48,644 nucleotides of DNA from Bdellovibrio sp. ZAP7 (GTDB lineage Bacteria; Bdellovibrionota; UBA1018; CAIMNF01). The translations under genes were made by a program, and so were the position numbers. Shown here in pieces: positions 18,317 to 25,886 of the stretch. The DNA lies in the NCBI GenBank assembly GCA_945874535.1, contig CAMCGZ010000019.1, positions 1-48,644 of the forward strand. The letters run 5' to 3'. The notes under the pieces are model-generated. The model made no database searches and was not told the origin of the DNA. It saw only the letters and a list, made by a program, of their open reading frames with translations. Position 1 is the first letter of the stretch; each line of letters begins with the position of its first letter.

Positions 18317-19087
18317 TCAGCCCCGGATGGTCCGGTACATCCGCGACATCAGGGCGTCGAACCAGCTTCGCGGGAGCATTTGGATCAAGGGGTAGATGAT
18401 CCGGAACGGCGCGGGGGCGATGCTCCATGCGCGCTTTCCGACCACTCCTGAGACGAAGACCCGGGCTGCATCGTCCACTTCCATCAAGAAGGGCATCTTG
18501 CCCTTGTTGTGGGTAGTCAGTGAGGTGCGGATGAATCCGGGAACGATGGTCACCACGGAGATTCCGTGGGGTTTCAGGTCCACGCGCAGTCCCTCGAGGT
18601 GATTGGTGAGTGCGGCCTTCGAGGTCGCGTAAGCACCGCTGGTGGGCATGCCCCGGGCTCCTGCAATGCTGCTGACGCCGGCCAGGGTGCCTCGTCCTCG
18701 GGCCAACATCTTGAGTTTCATGTGTTCGAGCCCGTGGATGGCAGAAAGGACATTGACCTCGAGGATTCGCTTTGCAGAGGTCCACGCGTCCGGGCCGAGC
18801 GAGCTCCGGCCGGTGATTCCCGCATTGGCAATGAATGCCGTGGCACCGTCGAGCTCCAGATCGAGCCCATCGAGCGCCTTCTCGAATGCGTTCTCGTCCG
18901 AGACGTCCGCGCCCCTGTAAAACACCCGGGGTGCGCCGGCCTGCAGGCATTCTTCGCGAACCTTTTCGAGGAGTTCTGTTCTCCGGGCGAGCAGGCCGAT
19001 CGCCCAGCCTTTTCTGGAGAACTCCAGAGCCATCGCTTTACCGATGCCGTCACTGGCTCCTGTGATGATGACACTTTCTGCTTTCAT
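18317..19087 (-). CDS. Short-chain dehydrogenase/reductase (classical SDR)
   Basis: The 256-residue protein shows the classical SDR signatures in order: the NAD(P)-binding TGASDGIG near residue 10, an N-A-G motif (IANAGITG) near residue 90, the catalytic Ser in VSSIAG, and YxxxK as YATSK near residue 155. A hydrophobic C-terminal extension (about 215-250) resembles membrane-associated SDRs of lipid metabolism. The start is ATG 19087, immediately before the dinucleotide-binding strand; upstream in-frame sequence to 19195 lies within the neighbouring gene. It forms a TGATG overlap with the epimerase gene, so the two are co-translated. The substrate is unknown; a lipid or sugar carbonyl reduction is possible. 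Confidence 0.9.
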   Translation of the reverse strand: MKAESVIITGASDGIGKAMALEFSRKGWAIGLLARRTELLEKVREECLQAGAPRVFYRGADVSDENAFEKALDGLDLELDGATAFIANAGITGRSSLGPDAWTSAKRILEVNVLSAIHGLEHMKLKMLARGRGTLAGVSSIAGARGMPTSGAYATSKAALTNHLEGLRVDLKPHGISVVTIVPGFIRTSLTTHNKGKMPFLMEVDDAARVFVSGVVGKRAWSIAPAPFRIIYPLIQMLPRSWFDALMSRMYRTIRG

Positions 19088-20082
19088 CACAACCACCCGT
19101 TCAACTTGTACCAGGCCGCTGTGTGGTGCACGCCCGTTTCGAAAGTGAACTTCGGTTTGAATGAGAGCTGGTCGAAGGCTTTCTGTGAAGAGCAAATCCA
19201 GTAATCCGGATCGAGCTCGTTCAGCTTGTCACGATTGAGAGGTAGGCTCTTTTTCAGGATTCTGCCCGCGATGGTGCCGCCCGAGGCGAGTAAGGACACC
19301 ACGCCTCCCGGAAGACGCACACGGATCGGATCGACCTTGAGTTCCTTTGCGATGAGGGTCATGAGTCGCTCATAGGTGTAGATCTGCCCGTCGCTGACAA
19401 AAAATCGTTCTCCGCTTTCGAAACAGGTTTCCGGAGCGCTCAATGCATTCATCAGGACCTGGATCAGATCCTCGACATGGATCGCGCTGTAGTATTTGTG
19501 GCCGGTGGGGGATTTTGCCGGCAAAATCGGCATCCAGTTGCGTTGAATCGATTTGAAAAACAGATAGAAGTTCCGATCTCTCGGCCCATAAACAGTGGGG
19601 GGACGGATCACGAGGTAAGGAAGCTTGCCCTTCAGTTCATCGAGATAGAGTTCCCCGCGCAACTTGCTTTCGCCGTACATCGAGACCGGGTGATCGGGCT
19701 CGGATTCAGTTCGCGGAGCGAGTCCGACAGCCGGTCCTCCGGCTGCTAGCGAAGAGACATAAACGAACCTCTTCACTCCGGCCGCGGCTGCGGCCTGGGC
19801 GAAGTTGCGCGTGCCCTCGGAATTGAAACGGAAGTAGGTGGAGCGATCCGGTGCCGCAGTGAGCCCGGCAAGATGGAATACAGCATCCATGCCTTCGCAC
19901 GCACGCTTCAGTGAGTCCCGGTCGAGGATGTCGCCGCTTTTTCTAGAAAAGGGAACGCCCTTCAGGAATTCGGTCGACGCACTCGGGCGCATGATCGCGT
20001 GCACCTCATGCCCGCTTTCTGCCAATGATGCGACCAGTCCGCTTCCGATGAAACCGCTTGCTCCGGATACGAGAATTCTCAT
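19087..20082 (-). CDS. NAD-dependent epimerase/dehydratase (extended SDR, 3-beta-HSD-like)
   Basis: The 331-residue protein starts MRILVSGASGFIGSGL, with the extended-SDR glycine motif GASGFIG at residues 7-13. It continues with VFHLAGLT, a Ser in YVSSLAAGG, YGESK (YxxxK) near residue 145 and RPPTVYGPRD. These place it in the family of sugar-nucleotide epimerases and sterol/flavonoid-type dehydrogenases. The start is ATG 20082, preceded by AAGGGAG; the longer in-frame extension to 20580 crosses the divergent MBL gene and is not coding. It is the first gene of a two-gene unit with the SDR. It diverges from the hydrolase gene with only 15 bases between starts, so its promoter must lie inside that gene. 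Confidence 0.9.
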   Translation of the reverse strand: MRILVSGASGFIGSGLVASLAESGHEVHAIMRPSASTEFLKGVPFSRKSGDILDRDSLKRACEGMDAVFHLAGLTAAPDRSTYFRFNSEGTRNFAQAAAAAGVKRFVYVSSLAAGGPAVGLAPRTESEPDHPVSMYGESKLRGELYLDELKGKLPYLVIRPPTVYGPRDRNFYLFFKSIQRNWMPILPAKSPTGHKYYSAIHVEDLIQVLMNALSAPETCFESGERFFVSDGQIYTYERLMTLIAKELKVDPIRVRLPGGVVSLLASGGTIAGRILKKSLPLNRDKLNELDPDYWICSSQKAFDQLSFKPKFTFETGVHHTAAWYKLNGWL

Positions 20083-20097
20083 AATCTCCCTTATATC

Positions 20098-20913
20098 ATG
20101 CTGGAAAAGGAAATGCGCATCACGGTTCTCGGATCCGGAACCTCCACCGGAGTTCCCCTGATTCATTGCCGTTGCCGAGTCTGCCGATCGACGGATCCGC
20201 GGAATGACAGGACCCGGACTTCGGTGTGGGTGCGGGTCGCGGGTAAAAGTCTTTTGATCGATATTTCCCCTGACTTCAGGCGGCAAGCACTTCGGCACCG
20301 GATTCCTCGCTTGGACGGCATCCTGATCACCCATCCTCATGCCGATCACATCGGCGGCTTGGACGAAATCCGGAGTTTCAATTTCATCCAGAAAGAACGC
20401 ATTGCCGCATGGGGTCATGATTGGACCCTGGAGGAGCTTCCATCCCGCTACCCTTATATTTTCAAACCCACCGGAAAGGTGGAAGGGGGTGGGATCGCCC
20501 AAGTGGATCTGCGTCCTTTTCATTGGAATCGCAGATTCAAAGTGGCGGGGATCCCCGTTCTGGCCCTGCGCCTTCCCCATGGGTCACGATCCACGGCCGG
20601 TTTCAGAATCGGTGATTTCGCTTATCTGACAGACTGTAGCGAGATTCCTGCCGAAGCGATGCCCCGCTTGCGCGGGCTCGAGCTCCTGGTTCTCGATTGC
20701 TTGAAGTTCGCCGAGCACGATACGCACCTGAACTTCGAGCGGGCTCTGGATTACGCGGCGCGAATCGGAGCGAAGAAAACCGTATTGACCCATCTCAGTC
20801 ACGATTTTGACTACGTGCGGGATTCGAGAAGACTCCCTAAAACAGTCGCACTGGCGTATGATGGTCTCACTATCAATATTAGGAAGTCCCTGAAGTCGAG
20901 GAGAAGCCCATGA
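20098..20913 (+). CDS. MBL-fold metallo-hydrolase (PhnP-like)
   Basis: The 271-residue protein has the beta-lactamase-fold metal site THPHADHIGG (His79, His81, Asp83, His84), further metal ligands in LRLPHGSR and TDCSE, and a late LTHLSHDFDY. The N-terminal GSGTSTGVPLIHC plus CRCRVC (Cys24, 26, 29) matches the PhnP-like group, which binds a structural zinc there and hydrolyses cyclic phosphodiesters. A nuclease or lactonase-like activity is the alternative. The start could be ATG 20098 or ATG 20113; an AGGA lies two bases before the second, which begins directly at the first beta strand. The stop overlaps the ald start as ATGA (20910-20913), so the two are coupled. Confidence 0.88.
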   Translation: MLEKEMRITVLGSGTSTGVPLIHCRCRVCRSTDPRNDRTRTSVWVRVAGKSLLIDISPDFRRQALRHRIPRLDGILITHPHADHIGGLDEIRSFNFIQKERIAAWGHDWTLEELPSRYPYIFKPTGKVEGGGIAQVDLRPFHWNRRFKVAGIPVLALRLPHGSRSTAGFRIGDFAYLTDCSEIPAEAMPRLRGLELLVLDCLKFAEHDTHLNFERALDYAARIGAKKTVLTHLSHDFDYVRDSRRLPKTVALAYDGLTINIRKSLKSRRSP

Positions 20914-22016
20914 TCGTCGGAGTGCCCAAGGAAATCAAAAATAAGGAAAACCGTGTTTCCATGGTGGTTGCTGGAGTGAGAGCGCTCACCCAAGCCGGCC
21001 ACAAGGTGCTGGTTCAGAGCACCGCGGGTCTCGGAGCCGGGATCACGGATCAGGAATATGCGGCGGCCGGTGCGACCATTGTCGACACTGCCCGCGATGT
21101 TTTCGCCAAGTCCGACATGATTGTGAAGGTGAAGGAGCCTCTTCCGGAAGAATACGAAATGTTGCGTGAAGGGCAGATCCTTTACACCTACCTCCACCTT
21201 GCGGCGGATGAGCGCCTGACGAAGGCATTGCTTGAGCGTAAAATCGTGGGTATCGCGTACGAGACCATTCAGCCTGCCGACGGATCCCTCCCTTTGCTCG
21301 CACCCATGAGTGCGGTGGCAGGGCGGATGGCGACCCAGATCGGTGCCACCTACCTCCAGAAGGATCATGGTGGAAAAGGCATGCTTCTCGGGGGTGTGAC
21401 GGGCGTGGCCCGGGCCAATGTCACCATCCTCGGTGGCGGAGTGGTCGGTGTGAACGCAGCAAAAATGGCCGTCGGGCTCGGTGCGAAAGTGACGATCCTG
21501 GATGTGAATGTGGACCGTCTCGAGTACTTGAACGACATTTTCGGCAACTCCATTCACACCCTCTATTCCAACAATGAACAGATCGAGCGCTCGGTGATCG
21601 AGTCGGATCTCGTCATCAGTGCGATCCTCGTTCCGGGTGCGAAGGCCCCCAAGCTGGTCACCCGTCAGATGGTTTCCAAGATGCAGCCCGGTGGCGTGAT
21701 CATCGACGTAGCAGTGGACCAGGGTGGAGCGGTCGAGACCTGTCGCCCCACATCTCACGAGCATCCGACCTATACCGTGGACAACATCATTCACTACGCC
21801 GTTCCGAATATGCCGGGCGCAGTTCCCCGCACATCCACTTATGCGCTCACCAATGTGACCTTGAAGTATGCGCTCATGCTGGCCAACCTCGGTTGGAAAG
21901 AGGCGGTTGGGAAGGATCCGGCGCTCTTCAAGGGTGTGAACATTTGCAGCGGTAAGCTCACTTACAAGGCTGTAGCCGAGGATCTGGGGTTGCCTTACGA
22001 GGCGCTGAAGCTCTAA
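20910..22016 (+). CDS. ald: Alanine dehydrogenase
   Basis: The 368-residue protein is collinear with alanine dehydrogenases: it starts [18 protein letters not shown] and has the substrate lysine in MIVKVKEP and the catalytic His in YLHLAAD. The Rossmann glycine motif is [15 protein letters not shown] near residue 172, and the C-terminal part contains the [13 protein letters not shown] segment. It interconverts L-alanine and pyruvate plus ammonia with NAD, usually for alanine use as carbon/nitrogen source or for reductive amination. An amino-acid catabolic role would suit an organism living on proteins, but that is inference. Its start overlaps the MBL gene. The FliL-like gene follows after 10 bases and may be in the same transcript. 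Confidence 0.97.
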   Translation: MIVGVPKEIKNKENRVSMVVAGVRALTQAGHKVLVQSTAGLGAGITDQEYAAAGATIVDTARDVFAKSDMIVKVKEPLPEEYEMLREGQILYTYLHLAADERLTKALLERKIVGIAYETIQPADGSLPLLAPMSAVAGRMATQIGATYLQKDHGGKGMLLGGVTGVARANVTILGGGVVGVNAAKMAVGLGAKVTILDVNVDRLEYLNDIFGNSIHTLYSNNEQIERSVIESDLVISAILVPGAKAPKLVTRQMVSKMQPGGVIIDVAVDQGGAVETCRPTSHEHPTYTVDNIIHYAVPNMPGAVPRTSTYALTNVTLKYALMLANLGWKEAVGKDPALFKGVNICSGKLTYKAVAEDLGLPYEALKL

Positions 22017-22026
22017 ACTGGACAGG

Positions 22027-22518
22027 ATGAGCAAACTCCCCTTGATCCTGGGCCTTCTGAACACCGTGGCCATAGCCGCGGTGCTCGGCCTATTCGTGTT
22101 CACCAAGGTCCTCTACAAGCGGCCAGCGATCACCGAAGCCCAGGAGCGGGCCAGGCTCGCGGGTAAAGCCAAGACCTCGGTGGTTTTGCCCTCGGCAAAG
22201 CGGGCCATGGTGAAGCTCGATCCGGTCACGGTCAATCTTGATCCCTTCACCGGAACGGATGGCAAACCCAAGGTTCATTATGCCGCGATCACTCTCACGG
22301 TCGAAATCCGCGACGAAAAAGAGCTCGAGCGCTTCAATGCAGCCAAGGCAGTTGTGCTCGACAAGGTGATTCAGGGACTTTCCAAGAAAAAGTTCGAGGA
22401 TTTGAATCAAGTCCAGGGGCGCTATGTGTTCCGCTCACAAGTCATCGAAGCGGCGAACGAGTTCTTCAAGGTTCCGATGGTGACCGAGATTTATTTCAGC
22501 GACTTCTTGCTTCAGTGA
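22027..22518 (+). CDS. FliL-like membrane protein (orphan)
   Basis: The 163-residue protein has one N-terminal membrane segment (about 5-27) and a short linker. A periplasmic domain of about 100 residues follows, with 'DPVTVNLDPF', 'HYAAITLTVEIRDEKELERF' and a C-terminus reading VTEIYFSDFLLQ. The last is the FliL hallmark (E. coli FliL ends in a similar 'V.DVLFTSFVIQ' pattern). FliL surrounds the flagellar stator units and has an SPFH/stomatin-like fold. No other flagellar gene lies in this window, so this copy stands alone next to alanine dehydrogenase and may be a paralogue. Its TGA stop abuts the convergent bactofilin stop with no spacer. Confidence 0.82.
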   Translation: MSKLPLILGLLNTVAIAAVLGLFVFTKVLYKRPAITEAQERARLAGKAKTSVVLPSAKRAMVKLDPVTVNLDPFTGTDGKPKVHYAAITLTVEIRDEKELERFNAAKAVVLDKVIQGLSKKKFEDLNQVQGRYVFRSQVIEAANEFFKVPMVTEIYFSDFLLQ

Positions 22519-22857
22519 TTACATTTTGACCCGGGCTTCGAAGATCGCTCCCGGATCCACTTGCAAATTGGGCGTCTTCAGTTGGCCGAGGACGCGTCCT
22601 TGGCCGGTGATCCAGACCTTTTTGGTGCAATGGATCTCGCCATGGACAAAGCCGTCTACAATCAGGGTTTCTCCGGTCACTTTGCCCTCGATCATCGATC
22701 CCTCTTTGAGAATGACCGTACTCCCGGGGCGGCCCCGGACTTCGCCGATCACCTTACCGTAGAGATGGAGCTCTGTTCTCACTTCCAGGCTACCCTCGAT
22801 CGTGATGTCCGAAGCGATGACGGTGAGTTCGCTACGCTGAAGCCGGTTATTTTCCAT
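22519..22857 (-). CDS. Bactofilin (polymer-forming cytoskeletal protein)
   Basis: The 112-residue protein is a compact bactofilin domain with short hydrophobic strands at regular spacing, as in the right-handed beta-helix. Recognisable stretches are 'SDITIEGSLEVRTELHLYGKVIGEV', 'SMIEGKVTGETLIVDGFVHGEI' and a final 'PNLQVDPGAIFEARVKM'. Bactofilins assemble nucleotide-free filaments, often at the membrane, and recruit cell-wall enzymes to set local shape. N- and C-terminal tails are short, as in minimal bactofilins. The start overlaps the upstream membrane-protein gene by 11 bases, so translation is coupled and that protein is the likely partner. Stop codons of this gene and the FliL-like gene touch. 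Confidence 0.93.
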   Translation of the reverse strand: MENNRLQRSELTVIASDITIEGSLEVRTELHLYGKVIGEVRGRPGSTVILKEGSMIEGKVTGETLIVDGFVHGEIHCTKKVWITGQGRVLGQLKTPNLQVDPGAIFEARVKM

Positions 22858-23620
22858 ACTTGAATGTCTGGTTGAGAATCAATCGGTTCCCGAGATCGAA
22901 CATGAAGACCTGGATCTCGGCGAGTTGCCGCGGGGATTCGTAAGGGCCGAAGCGGGCCTTGAGCACCCGGAATCTTGCAACAGAGTAGTATTCCCCACGG
23001 CCCACGTCGAACAAGGCGGAGCCGCTGGAGGTGTTGAGCACTCCTTCTGGGTGTGCAAACAGGCGATCGTTCGCCCTACCGAGAGCGATCAAACGCCCCT
23101 GTTGACTGCCTTTACCCGGGTCCCGGTACACCACGTTGACTGTGAAGTTCGCGTACTTGCCTTGCCACTCGAGGCGCGGATCGTCGAGGCGGACGGTGGG
23201 GGTGACCCCCGCCGGAGGAGCGGAAATGTTGTCAGCCAAGCCGTTCCAGATGCCATCTTTTGCTGTGAGGGGTTCGCCGGGGCCGGGCGAGGGGGCTTCC
23301 TCGGTCGCCTTCGGGTCTGAACCCTGTGGGGCGGGCGTCAATGCGCCACCGGTCACCGGTGCGCCTTTTTTCTCGAGAGCGATTTTCAGTTCCTGCACTT
23401 CATTTTCCAGCTCGGACACCAACTCAGGACGCGCCAAGCGCTCTGAAAAGTAAAGTCGGAGAGCAAACACAGAGGAAAGGATGGAAACTGCGAGAAGCAG
23501 CCAGGCCGACCACGATGCACGATGAATCCAGCGGACGGGGACTTTGAAGGTGCGTGGGTTCAGGTTTTCTTCATGGACCTGAATTGTCAGAACCTTGTCG
23601 TTTTTTCCGGTAGTTCCCAT
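22847..23620 (-). CDS. Single-pass membrane protein coupled to bactofilin, function unknown
   Basis: The 257-residue protein has a ~32-residue basic cytoplasmic N-terminus, one membrane helix (about 36-55), a short coiled coil (about 62-86) and a Pro/Gly-rich linker (about 87-120). A periplasmic domain of ~135 residues ends in LNQTFKYGK. The N-terminal architecture resembles membrane-anchored M23 peptidases often found next to bactofilin genes. However, no LytM metal motif (HxxxD or HxH) is visible, so it is probably not a peptidase. The C-terminal domain is not one I recognise. The overlap with the bactofilin start and a good promoter at 23629-23658 make this a two-gene operon. It may anchor or position bactofilin filaments. 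Confidence 0.78.
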   Translation of the reverse strand: MGTTGKNDKVLTIQVHEENLNPRTFKVPVRWIHRASWSAWLLLAVSILSSVFALRLYFSERLARPELVSELENEVQELKIALEKKGAPVTGGALTPAPQGSDPKATEEAPSPGPGEPLTAKDGIWNGLADNISAPPAGVTPTVRLDDPRLEWQGKYANFTVNVVYRDPGKGSQQGRLIALGRANDRLFAHPEGVLNTSSGSALFDVGRGEYYSVARFRVLKARFGPYESPRQLAEIQVFMFDLGNRLILNQTFKYGK

Positions 23621-23628
23621 TCCGTCCT

Positions 23629-23658
23629 AAGATAGCACCGCAAGACGGGCGGGGTCAA
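23629..23658 (-). promoter_or_regulatory. Candidate promoter of the membrane protein-bactofilin operon
   Basis: On the - strand TTGACC (23658-23653), an 18-base spacer and TATCTT (23634-23629) precede the ATG at 23620. The predicted start (about 23622) is almost at the start codon. An AGGA at 23628-23625 could serve as ribosome site only if transcription starts further upstream. Confidence 0.55.
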
Positions 23659-23694
23659 ACCGCTTAAAGGTTTTGAAAGGGAAATCCGATCCGG

Positions 23695-25083
23695 ATGATG
23701 ATGAAGATCCTTTTCGTCGATTCCAGTGCCGACCTGCCGATCCAGTACCTGGAGCCGCTCCGCAATCGCGGTTGGGGTGTGATCCGTGCCCGCAGTCTTG
23801 AAGATGCCGACCGGATGATGCGTCTGCACGGAGACCAGCTCGACGGCGTGGTCGTCGGAGAAAAATTCGTCTCGTTCGCAGAACAGCATGAGCCTTCGTT
23901 TGTAGTCCTCACCCGGGAGTGGAGTGAGTCGGAAGTCCAGGCGCATCGGAATTCGGCGAATCCTGCTGTGGCTTATCTTTCATACGGAGTCGCAATCGAA
24001 GCGGTGATCGCGGCATTCCATTCTTCGGCGGCTCCTGTGGCATTGGGTGCGACCGGCACCGACGGTGTTGCGATCGGTGTACCGGTCGAGTCCTCGATAG
24101 CAGAACTCCCGCTCGAAGATTTCTCATCGATTTTGAGTCAGAAGGAGCCCACCCGGAATTTCACCCGGACGCTGACGCTCAATGCCCCGCGGTTTTTGCT
24201 CGGAGGGATCGACACCCTCAGTCCCGAGCCGGTACAAGAACCGGTTCAGGAGGCAGCACCAGCCGCAGATTTCGGAAGCACCACAATTCTGGATCGAACC
24301 CAGGTCGCCGATGCGCTCGGCCTCACCGATCAGGAAGGCGGATCGAATGAAGCTTACAGCTTCGAAGCCGATCTCGGTGCGGAGCTCGGAGCTGCCGTCG
24401 AGGAATCCTTCAGTGGTTCCGAAGCATCGGCGGGAGCCCAACAGGTTTCCACCCGCTTCCAGCACGTTCCGACGGGCGGAGGGTCCGACCTTGAAACGCT
24501 GAAGAATTATCTCGCGCTTCGCGAGCAGGACGTGGCGGTTCTCTCGGGTCAGTTCCGCTCTTCGCAAGAGCGGATCAAGCAGCTTGAAGGACAGGTCAAG
24601 ATGGAGCGTGCCCGCAGCGCCGAGCTCCAGCAGTTGCTCCTGAAGAGTGAGCAGAAAATCAAAGGTTACGACCAGGAAAAGCAGATCGAATTCGAGGTCA
24701 TGGAAAAGCAAATGGAGGATTTGAGTGCCCAGCTCAAAGACAGGACCGAAAAGGTCCGGACCTTCGAGGCCAAGCTCAAGTTGACCCACGAGGAGATCTC
24801 CCGGGTGAAAGAACGGGTGAAGGTCGATATCCGGAAAATCCGGGTACGTGAGAAGGAACTCGAGAGCCAGCTCGAAATCCTGAAAAAGGACTCTTCCGCA
24901 CTGATCCAGGCCCGGGATGAGAAAATCCTCGAACTCAAGCGCAAGGTGGACCTTCTCGAGTTCAATATGGAGCTCGTCCAGGAACAGTTCCAGAAGGAGC
25001 GCCAGACCGCGGACGATCTCAAGATGCGACTCCGGGATGCTGCCGAGGCGATGAAGCACGCCAACGGACTCCTCGAGCAGTGA
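23695..25083 (+). CDS. Pseudo-receiver domain protein with long C-terminal coiled coil
   Basis: The 462-residue protein starts with a response-regulator-like domain (about 1-112): MKILFVDSS as strand 1, a strand-3 segment LDGVVVGEKF, FVVLTRE as strand 4 and AYLSYGV as strand 5. The usual acceptor Asp and the strand-5 Lys-Pro are both missing, so it should not be phosphorylated in the normal way. An Ala/Glu/Pro-rich disordered part (about 112-265) follows, then about 195 residues of almost unbroken heptads (265-460). This is the architecture of FrzS-like polarity proteins of Myxococcus, though similarity in sequence is not established here. Three consecutive ATG codons begin at 23695; AAGGGA lies 12 bases upstream. 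No operon partner is obvious: bactofilin genes diverge on one side and kdsB follows after 56 bases. Confidence 0.8.
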   Translation: MMMKILFVDSSADLPIQYLEPLRNRGWGVIRARSLEDADRMMRLHGDQLDGVVVGEKFVSFAEQHEPSFVVLTREWSESEVQAHRNSANPAVAYLSYGVAIEAVIAAFHSSAAPVALGATGTDGVAIGVPVESSIAELPLEDFSSILSQKEPTRNFTRTLTLNAPRFLLGGIDTLSPEPVQEPVQEAAPAADFGSTTILDRTQVADALGLTDQEGGSNEAYSFEADLGAELGAAVEESFSGSEASAGAQQVSTRFQHVPTGGGSDLETLKNYLALREQDVAVLSGQFRSSQERIKQLEGQVKMERARSAELQQLLLKSEQKIKGYDQEKQIEFEVMEKQMEDLSAQLKDRTEKVRTFEAKLKLTHEEISRVKERVKVDIRKIRVREKELESQLEILKKDSSALIQARDEKILELKRKVDLLEFNMELVQEQFQKERQTADDLKMRLRDAAEAMKHANGLLEQ

Positions 25084-25139
25084 TTCCCGAGCATAATTCG
25101 CTCACGTGACGCAACGCGCATGGTCTAGAATGGTGTTCC

Positions 25140-25886
25140 ATGAACGTCGTGGCCGTCATTCCCGCCCGTTATGGATCAACGCGTCTCCCCGCAAAGCCCT
25201 TGGCCGATATTCTCGGTAAGCCCATGGTCCAATGGGTGGTGGAGGGAACCCGTCAGTCCCGTCTTTGTACCCGGGTGGTGGTTGCGACCGATGATGAGCG
25301 CATTGAGGCCGCGGTTCGAGCCTTCGGTGGCGAAGTGGTGATGACTTCTCCTGACATTCAAAGCGGAACAGACCGGATGGCCGCAGTCGCCCGGGTGATT
25401 CCCGGTGACGTGTTTGTGAACGTTCAGGGGGATGAACCCCTCATCGACGGTGCTGCGATCGATCTTGCGGTCGCTCCGGTGTTGGAAGGACGATACGATC
25501 TGACCTCGCTCAGAGTTCCCCTCCGTTCACGCGAGGATCTGGAGAGTCCGAATGTGGTGAAGGTCATCGTCGATGATCAAGATCGTGCTTTGTATTTCTC
25601 CCGCTACCCCATTCCCTATTCGAGACTCCTCCCCGCATCGGCCGAGGCGCCCTACCTCTGTTCCCAGCATGTGGGAGTTTATGTTTACCGCAAAGAAACG
25701 CTCCTCCGGGTGAGTGCTCTGCCTCCGACCGCGCTCGAGCGGGCGGAGAGTCTCGAGCAGCTCCGCGCCATGAAAGCGGGCATCGCTATCGGAGTATTTG
25801 AAACCTCGTTCCAGTCGGTAGGGGTGGATGCGCCGGAAGATCTGGAAAAAGTTCGAAACATCCTTTCAGGGAGACAGCATGGCTAA
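25140..25886 (+). CDS. kdsB: 3-deoxy-manno-octulosonate cytidylyltransferase (CMP-KDO synthetase)
   Basis: The 248-residue protein matches Kds[17 protein letters not shown] at the start, [45 protein letters not shown] and a late [12 protein letters not shown]. It couples KDO to CTP, giving CMP-KDO for lipid A-core assembly, and so marks a lipopolysaccharide-making cell. The ATG at 25140 follows a TAGAAT box (25126-25131) by only eight bases. If that is the -10, the leader is nearly absent; no good -35 is visible. The stop overlaps the pyrG start by 8 bases. Since pyrG makes CTP, the two neighbours supply substrate and use it. Confidence 0.97.
   Translation: MNVVAVIPARYGSTRLPAKPLADILGKPMVQWVVEGTRQSRLCTRVVVATDDERIEAAVRAFGGEVVMTSPDIQSGTDRMAAVARVIPGDVFVNVQGDEPLIDGAAIDLAVAPVLEGRYDLTSLRVPLRSREDLESPNVVKVIVDDQDRALYFSRYPIPYSRLLPASAEAPYLCSQHVGVYVYRKETLLRVSALPPTALERAESLEQLRAMKAGIAIGVFETSFQSVGVDAPEDLEKVRNILSGRQHG

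Noticed and set aside
18309-18325. Possible terminator between barrel and SDR genes (GGGCTTCAGCCC)
   Set aside because: The perfect stem is only 4-5 bp, the loop is too short and no T-run follows on either strand.
20083-20580. N-terminal extension of the epimerase by about 166 residues
   Set aside because: It crosses the MBL hydrolase gene on the other strand; the family begins at MRILVSGASGFIG (20082).
20811-22106. 431-codon open frame on the - strand
   Set aside because: It is antisense to alanine dehydrogenase, whose sequence matches its family along its full length.
24124-25059. 311-codon open frame on the - strand
   Set aside because: It is a mirror of the repetitive coiled-coil coding sequence at 23695-25083; the Leu-rich product is a codon-bias artefact.
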